10,000 nucleotides of DNA from Zymomonas sp. (GTDB lineage: Bacteria; Pseudomonadota; Alphaproteobacteria; Sphingomonadales; Sphingomonadaceae). A model generated the notes under the pieces. It was not told the DNA's origin and searched no databases. It saw nothing but the letters and a program-made list of their open reading frames with translations. Positions 7,643 through 10,000 of the stretch are shown piece by piece; the stretch's first letter is position 1; each line of letters starts with the position of its first letter. A program made the position numbers and the translations under genes. Location: positions 1 to 10,000 of the forward strand of contig NZ_JAIWON010000029.1 of the NCBI RefSeq assembly GCF_020216885.1. The letters run 5' to 3'.

Positions 7643-7651
7643 ATTATAATA
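7643..7651 (-). promoter_or_regulatory. Candidate -10 element(s) of the permease promoter
   Basis: On the minus strand two overlapping hexamers stand out: TATTAT (7651-7646, 5/6 match) and TATAAT (7648-7643, perfect). The first begins 29.5 bp from the centre of the FNR-type box, the spacing of a classical activator-dependent promoter with the activator at -41.5. No good -35 element is present, as expected for such a promoter. AT-richness lowers the weight of either hexamer alone. A start here gives a permease leader of about 230 nt. Confidence 0.4.
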
Positions 7652-7673
7652 TTATTATTACATATGGCTTATT

Positions 7674-7687
7674 TTGATTTTGATCAA
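7674..7687. promoter_or_regulatory. Perfect FNR/Anr/FixK-type box
   Basis: TTGAT-TTTG-ATCAA is an exact match to the consensus TTGAT-N4-ATCAA bound by FNR-family oxygen-responsive regulators. It lies about 266 bp upstream of the permease start and 53 bp past the HIT-gene stop. A -10-like hexamer on the minus strand stands at the spacing expected for activation, pointing toward the permease, and no plus-strand gene lies nearby. A flanking inverted repeat GCTTATTT (7667-7674) / AAATAAGC (7709-7716) surrounds it. The sequence match is direct; binding and anaerobic control are inferred. Confidence 0.55.
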
Positions 7688-7716
7688 ATAAAATTTAAAG
7701 CAAAAACGAAATAAGC

Positions 7717-7731
7717 ATTTTGTTGCAAAAT
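7717..7731 (-). terminator. Weak hairpin after the HIT gene
   Basis: A 6-bp hairpin with a 3-nt loop, ATTTTG-CAA-CAAAAT on the minus strand, begins 9 nt beyond the HIT-gene stop and is followed by a T-rich stretch (GCTTATTTCGTTTTT). It has only one G-C pair, so termination would be inefficient. It is the only candidate terminator for this gene. Confidence 0.3.
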
Positions 7732-7739
7732 ATTGCGGA

Positions 7740-8117
7740 TTATAACTGGATAAGCTTGGCACCCAATTCTTTGCCGGATAAAATATGAATATGTAAATGT
7801 GGCACCAACTGGTCTGCATCATGACCACAATTCACAATTAGCCTATAGCCGTTGTTTAAAGCTGGATCTCGACTGATCTGGCCGACTGCCCGCGTTAAAG
7901 CCGCAATTTCTGTATCTGAAGCCTTTTCAGAAAAATCATCCCATGAAACATAGCGGCCTTTTGGAATAACCAAGATATGAACAGGAGCCTGAGGATTGAT
8001 ATCATGAAAAGCCAGCACTTGGTCGTTTTCAAAAACCTTTTTGCAAGGGATTTCACCGCGAATAATGCGGGCAAAGATATTGTTATCATCATAGGGTTGA
8101 TGAATGTCGACAGTCAT
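7740..8117 (-). CDS. HIT-family (HINT-like) nucleotide-binding hydrolase
   Basis: This 125-residue protein is a histidine-triad enzyme of the HINT/PKCI branch, which commonly hydrolyses adenosine 5'-phosphoramidates and related nucleotide conjugates in the cytoplasm. The signature H-x-H-x-H is present as HLHIHIL (107-113), with the middle or last His contributing the nucleophile region. Upstream are IFARIIRGEIPCKKVFEND (14-32), AFHDINPQAPVHILVIPK (36-53) and YRLIVNCG (91-98), all typical of the fold. The residues before the triad read DADQLVPH where many relatives have a Gly-Gln pair. The start at 8117 has AAAGGAA with 6 nt spacing. It follows hisE on the same strand, but a terminator lies between them, so it likely has its own promoter. 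The specific substrate is unknown. Confidence 0.94.
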   Translation of the reverse strand: MTVDIHQPYDDNNIFARIIRGEIPCKKVFENDQVLAFHDINPQAPVHILVIPKGRYVSWDDFSEKASDTEIAALTRAVGQISRDPALNNGYRLIVNCGHDADQLVPHLHIHILSGKELGAKLIQL

Positions 8118-8173
8118 TAGCTATTCCTTTGAGATAAAAGAATTTTTTTAAAAAGGTCTTAATTCTTATTCTG

Positions 8174-8179
8174 ATTATA
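8174..8179 (-). promoter_or_regulatory. Candidate -10 element for the HIT gene
   Basis: A perfect TATAAT (8179-8174 on the minus strand) lies between the his terminator and the HIT-gene start, about 57 nt before ATG 8117. A good -35 hexamer is missing at 16-18 bp upstream, where the terminator stem sits. Position supports a separate transcript for the HIT gene; the sequence alone is modest evidence. Confidence 0.35.
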
Positions 8180-8191
8180 CAAAAGAATATA

Positions 8192-8224
8192 AATAAAGCC
8201 GATATTGAGAAGACCGGCTTTATT
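8192..8224 (-). terminator. Terminator of the his operon
   Basis: A perfect 10-bp stem, AATAAAGCCG (8192-8201) / CGGCTTTATT (8215-8224), with a 13-nt loop lies 14 bp past the hisE stop. On the minus strand its descending arm runs into a T-rich tract (CGGCTTTATTTATATTCTTTT), fitting a rho-independent terminator at the end of hisE. Confidence 0.82.
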
Positions 8225-8238
8225 CACTATTCTATTAT

Positions 8239-8562
8239 TTAAGGCTTTGGCCGAGCAGCTTTTTCAGCATGACCGGATATGCCTTCACGTCGTCTTAATT
8301 CCGAAAAGACATTTTCAAAGCTGCTACCACGGTCAGCTAATAAAACAGCTAAATGAAAAATGAGATCAGCCGCTTCACTTTCCAGTGATTTTTTATCTTG
8401 AGCCAAGGCTGCAATAACAGTCTCTACGGCTTCCTCGCCTACTTTCTGAGCGATATGGGCAGTGCCACGATGGAAGAGAGAAGAAACATAGGAATCTTCT
8501 GGAGAGGCTTTGCGCCGTTCGGCAATAACGGATTCGATATAGGCTAATGTTTCTTCAGACAT
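8239..8562 (-). CDS. hisE: Phosphoribosyl-ATP pyrophosphatase
   Basis: HisE hydrolyses phosphoribosyl-ATP to phosphoribosyl-AMP and pyrophosphate, the second step of histidine synthesis. At 107 residues it is a stand-alone HisE rather than a HisI-HisE fusion. It is an all-alpha MazG-like NTP pyrophosphatase: SYVSSLFHRGTAHIAQKVGEEAVE (24-47) and SEAADLIFHLAVLLADRG (62-79) supply the metal-binding acids E44xxE47 and E63xxD66. The Lys/Pro-rich end (about 100-107) is probably disordered. The start at 8562 fits the family; the ribosome binding site is weak (AAGAAAG, rather distant). It lies 105 bp after hisF, a wider gap than between hisA and hisF, and is the last his gene before the terminator at 8192-8224. 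Confidence 0.95.
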   Translation of the reverse strand: MSEETLAYIESVIAERRKASPEDSYVSSLFHRGTAHIAQKVGEEAVETVIAALAQDKKSLESEAADLIFHLAVLLADRGSSFENVFSELRRREGISGHAEKAARPKP

Positions 8563-8586
8563 AACATTTTTGTCTTTCTTTATCCC

Positions 8587-8605
8587 CCTGCCCTTTTTGA
8601 ACAGG
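8587..8605 (-). other. Small hairpin in the hisF-hisE spacer
   Basis: In the minus-strand RNA, CCTGTTC-AAAAA-GGGCAGG can form a 7-bp stem with two G-U pairs and a 5-nt loop. It lies in the 105-nt hisF-hisE gap, about 25 nt upstream of the hisE start, and is not followed by a U run, so it is not a terminator. It may tune mRNA stability or hisE translation. The same gap contains GGTTACT twice (around 8628-8647 on the minus strand). Confidence 0.35.
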
Positions 8606-8667
8606 CTATTTTAAAAAGCTGGAAGTAACCTTGCAAAGAGTAACCCGCCTTAACATGTATCGATCGG

Positions 8668-9435
8668 TTATTCGGGCAAATGCCGCACGGTTAAGCCAGC
8701 CTTTGCCAAGGCTTCATGGGCTTCTGCCAAGCTATATTGGCCAAAATGAAAAATAGAGGCAGCGAGCAACGCGCTGGCATGACCTTTGGTCACCCCTTCG
8801 ACCATATGATCGAGATTGCCGACCCCACCACTGGCAATAACAGGAACGGGCACTGAATCAGCAACCAAGCGAGTTAATTCCAGATCATAGCCGTCTCTGG
8901 TACCGTCCTTATCCATGGAAGTCAGAAGAATTTCACCTGCTCCCAAGCGTGTCAGATTAAGGGCATGATCGAGCGCGTTGATACCTGTCGGACGACGACC
9001 ACCATGGGTATAGACTTCCCAATGGTCGCCATTACGACGTGCATCAATGGCAGCAACCACACATTGCGCCCCGAAACGGTCAGCGATCTCCGCGACTAAT
9101 TCCGGTCGGGCGACAGCGGCAGAATTAACGGCAACTTTGTCAGCTCCAGCCAATAGTAAAGCACGGGCATCTTCAACCTGACGCACCCCGCCGCCGACTG
9201 TGAGGGGCATAAAACAGACTTCAGCCGTACGAGCAACGACATCCAGCATAGTGCCGCGCCCTTCATGGCTGGCCGAAATATCCAGAAAGCATAATTCGTC
9301 AGCCCCTGCTGCATCATATACCTTGGCTTGTTCGACTGGATCGCCAGCATCCATCAAATCAGTAAAATTAACGCCTTTCACGACCCGCCCATCGGCAACA
9401 TCCAGACAAGGGATAATTCGGGTACAAAGGGTCAT
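8668..9435 (-). CDS. hisF: Imidazole glycerol phosphate synthase, cyclase subunit
   Basis: HisF is the cyclase half of IGP synthase; it uses ammonia from the HisH glutaminase and PRFAR to make imidazole-glycerol phosphate and AICAR. The 255 residues form a TIM barrel: RIIPCLDV (6-13) with catalytic Asp12, GRVVKGVNF (16-24), the first phosphate-binding loop TVGGGVR (79-85), GADKVAVNS (97-105), AAIDAR (128-133) with catalytic Asp131, [10 protein letters not shown] (about 174-183), and the second phosphate site IASGGVG (about 200-206). Length and both catalytic aspartates match the family. The start at 9435 overlaps the hisA stop as ATGA, with a perfect AAGGAGGA (9451-9444) 8 nt upstream, so translation is probably coupled to hisA. 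Confidence 0.98.
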   Translation of the reverse strand: MTLCTRIIPCLDVADGRVVKGVNFTDLMDAGDPVEQAKVYDAAGADELCFLDISASHEGRGTMLDVVARTAEVCFMPLTVGGGVRQVEDARALLLAGADKVAVNSAAVARPELVAEIADRFGAQCVVAAIDARRNGDHWEVYTHGGRRPTGINALDHALNLTRLGAGEILLTSMDKDGTRDGYDLELTRLVADSVPVPVIASGGVGNLDHMVEGVTKGHASALLAASIFHFGQYSLAEAHEALAKAGLTVRHLPE

Positions 9436-10000
9436 GCGCTAGCTCCTCCTTGGCGGGCAATAGCTAAAGCCGCTTTCAGATCAAGTGAGCCGTCATAAAT
9501 AGCCCGACCACAGATAACACCTTCGATGCCGTCTTTTGTATGGCGTGCTAGCAATTCGATATCACCAATATCTTTAACCCCGCCGCTGGCGATAACCGGA
9601 ATGTCAGTTGCGGCAGCCAAAGCCAAGGTGGCCTCGCTGTTACAGCCCTTTTTTAAGCCATCCCGACCCACATCCGTGTAAAGTAATGCAACGACACCGG
9701 CGTTAGCAAAGCGTTCAGCCATATCAGTGACAGAAATTTCTGACTGCTCTGCCCAACCTTTGGTCGTGACCATACCATCACGTGCATCGACTGCGACCAC
9801 GATCTGTTCTGGATATTTTCGGGCAGCTTCCTTTACCAGATCAGGATTTTCAAAAGCCGCTGTCCCAATGACAACGCGGCTAATACCCCGAGAAAGCCAG
9901 CCATCAATCGCTTTCATGTCCCGAATACCACCGCCGAGTTCAATAGTGCCGGGAAAGGCCTTTACAATAGCGTCAACGGCTGCTGCATTCATGGCATGGC
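9432..10000 (-). CDS. hisA: Phosphoribosylformimino-AICAR ribotide isomerase (5' end outside window)
   Basis: HisA isomerises ProFAR to PRFAR, the step before HisF-HisH. About 188 of the usual 240 or so residues are visible; the N-terminal strand with the first catalytic Asp is beyond the right edge. The ATG at 9992 is an internal methionine: the frame continues to 10000 without a stop and the segment ([11 protein letters not shown]) normally lies near residue 60. Visible marks are ELGGGIRD (phosphate loop), [20 protein letters not shown] with the second catalytic Asp, [22 protein letters not shown] (second phosphate site) and [11 protein letters not shown]. The stop overlaps the hisF start by 4 bp, and the hisF ribosome binding site lies inside its 3' end. 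Confidence 0.96.
   Translation of the reverse strand, partial: HAMNAAAVDAIVKAFPGTIELGGGIRDMKAIDGWLSRGISRVVIGTAAFENPDLVKEAARKYPEQIVVAVDARDGMVTTKGWAEQSEISVTDMAERFANAGVVALLYTDVGRDGLKKGCNSEATLALAAATDIPVIASGGVKDIGDIELLARHTKDGIEGVICGRAIYDGSLDLKAALAIARQGGASA
9444..9451 (-). promoter_or_regulatory. Strong hisF ribosome binding site inside hisA
   Basis: On the minus strand AAGGAGGA is a full match to the anti-Shine-Dalgarno sequence and lies 8 nt before hisF ATG 9435. It is much stronger than the sites of hisE or the cobalamin gene, and it fixes the hisF start next to the ATGA overlap. Confidence 0.9.

Overview
The window looks like a piece of an alphaproteobacterial chromosome, most likely Zymomonas mobilis or a close relative in the Sphingomonadales. 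The evidence is the moderate GC content of the genes, the very AT-rich gaps between them, the his gene order (hisA-hisF-hisE followed by a HIT-family gene), an alphaproteobacterial-type ArgB of about 300 residues, and a PEP carboxylase of 885 residues. The species assignment is recognition rather than proof. Nothing here looks like a phage, transposon, CRISPR array or defence island.

Layout. Positions 1-83 are ten perfect copies of an 8-bp GC-rich tandem repeat that runs off the left edge. An AT-rich gap and a strong bidirectional terminator (325-366) follow. Three minus-strand genes come next, in transcription order: a PduO-type cobalamin adenosyltransferase (2607-2038), argB (1892-987) and a YqaA/DedA-type membrane protein (966-388). 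The last two are 20 bp apart and probably form an operon ending at the terminator. A 507-bp AT-rich divergent gap separates them from ppc (3115-5772, plus strand). ppc converges on a CAT-type amino-acid permease (7408-5912, minus strand), with one shared bidirectional terminator between them. A 331-bp gap upstream of the permease holds the most interesting regulatory signal, a perfect FNR-type box (TTGAT-N4-ATCAA). The right end carries the distal part of a histidine operon on the minus strand: hisA (cut by the window edge), hisF (4-bp overlap with hisA) and hisE, then a terminator and a separate HIT-family gene.

Function. Most genes are central or amino-acid metabolism. PEP carboxylase supplies oxaloacetate, and so the aspartate- and glutamate-family skeletons. 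ArgB catalyses the second step of arginine synthesis. HisA, HisF and HisE catalyse early and middle steps of histidine synthesis. The permease may import or exchange amino acids.

I see no convincing undescribed multi-gene system. The points worth following up are in non-coding DNA: the FNR box with a well-placed -10 element, the long permease leader with a possible 26-residue ORF, the 8-bp repeat, and several hairpins and palindromes.
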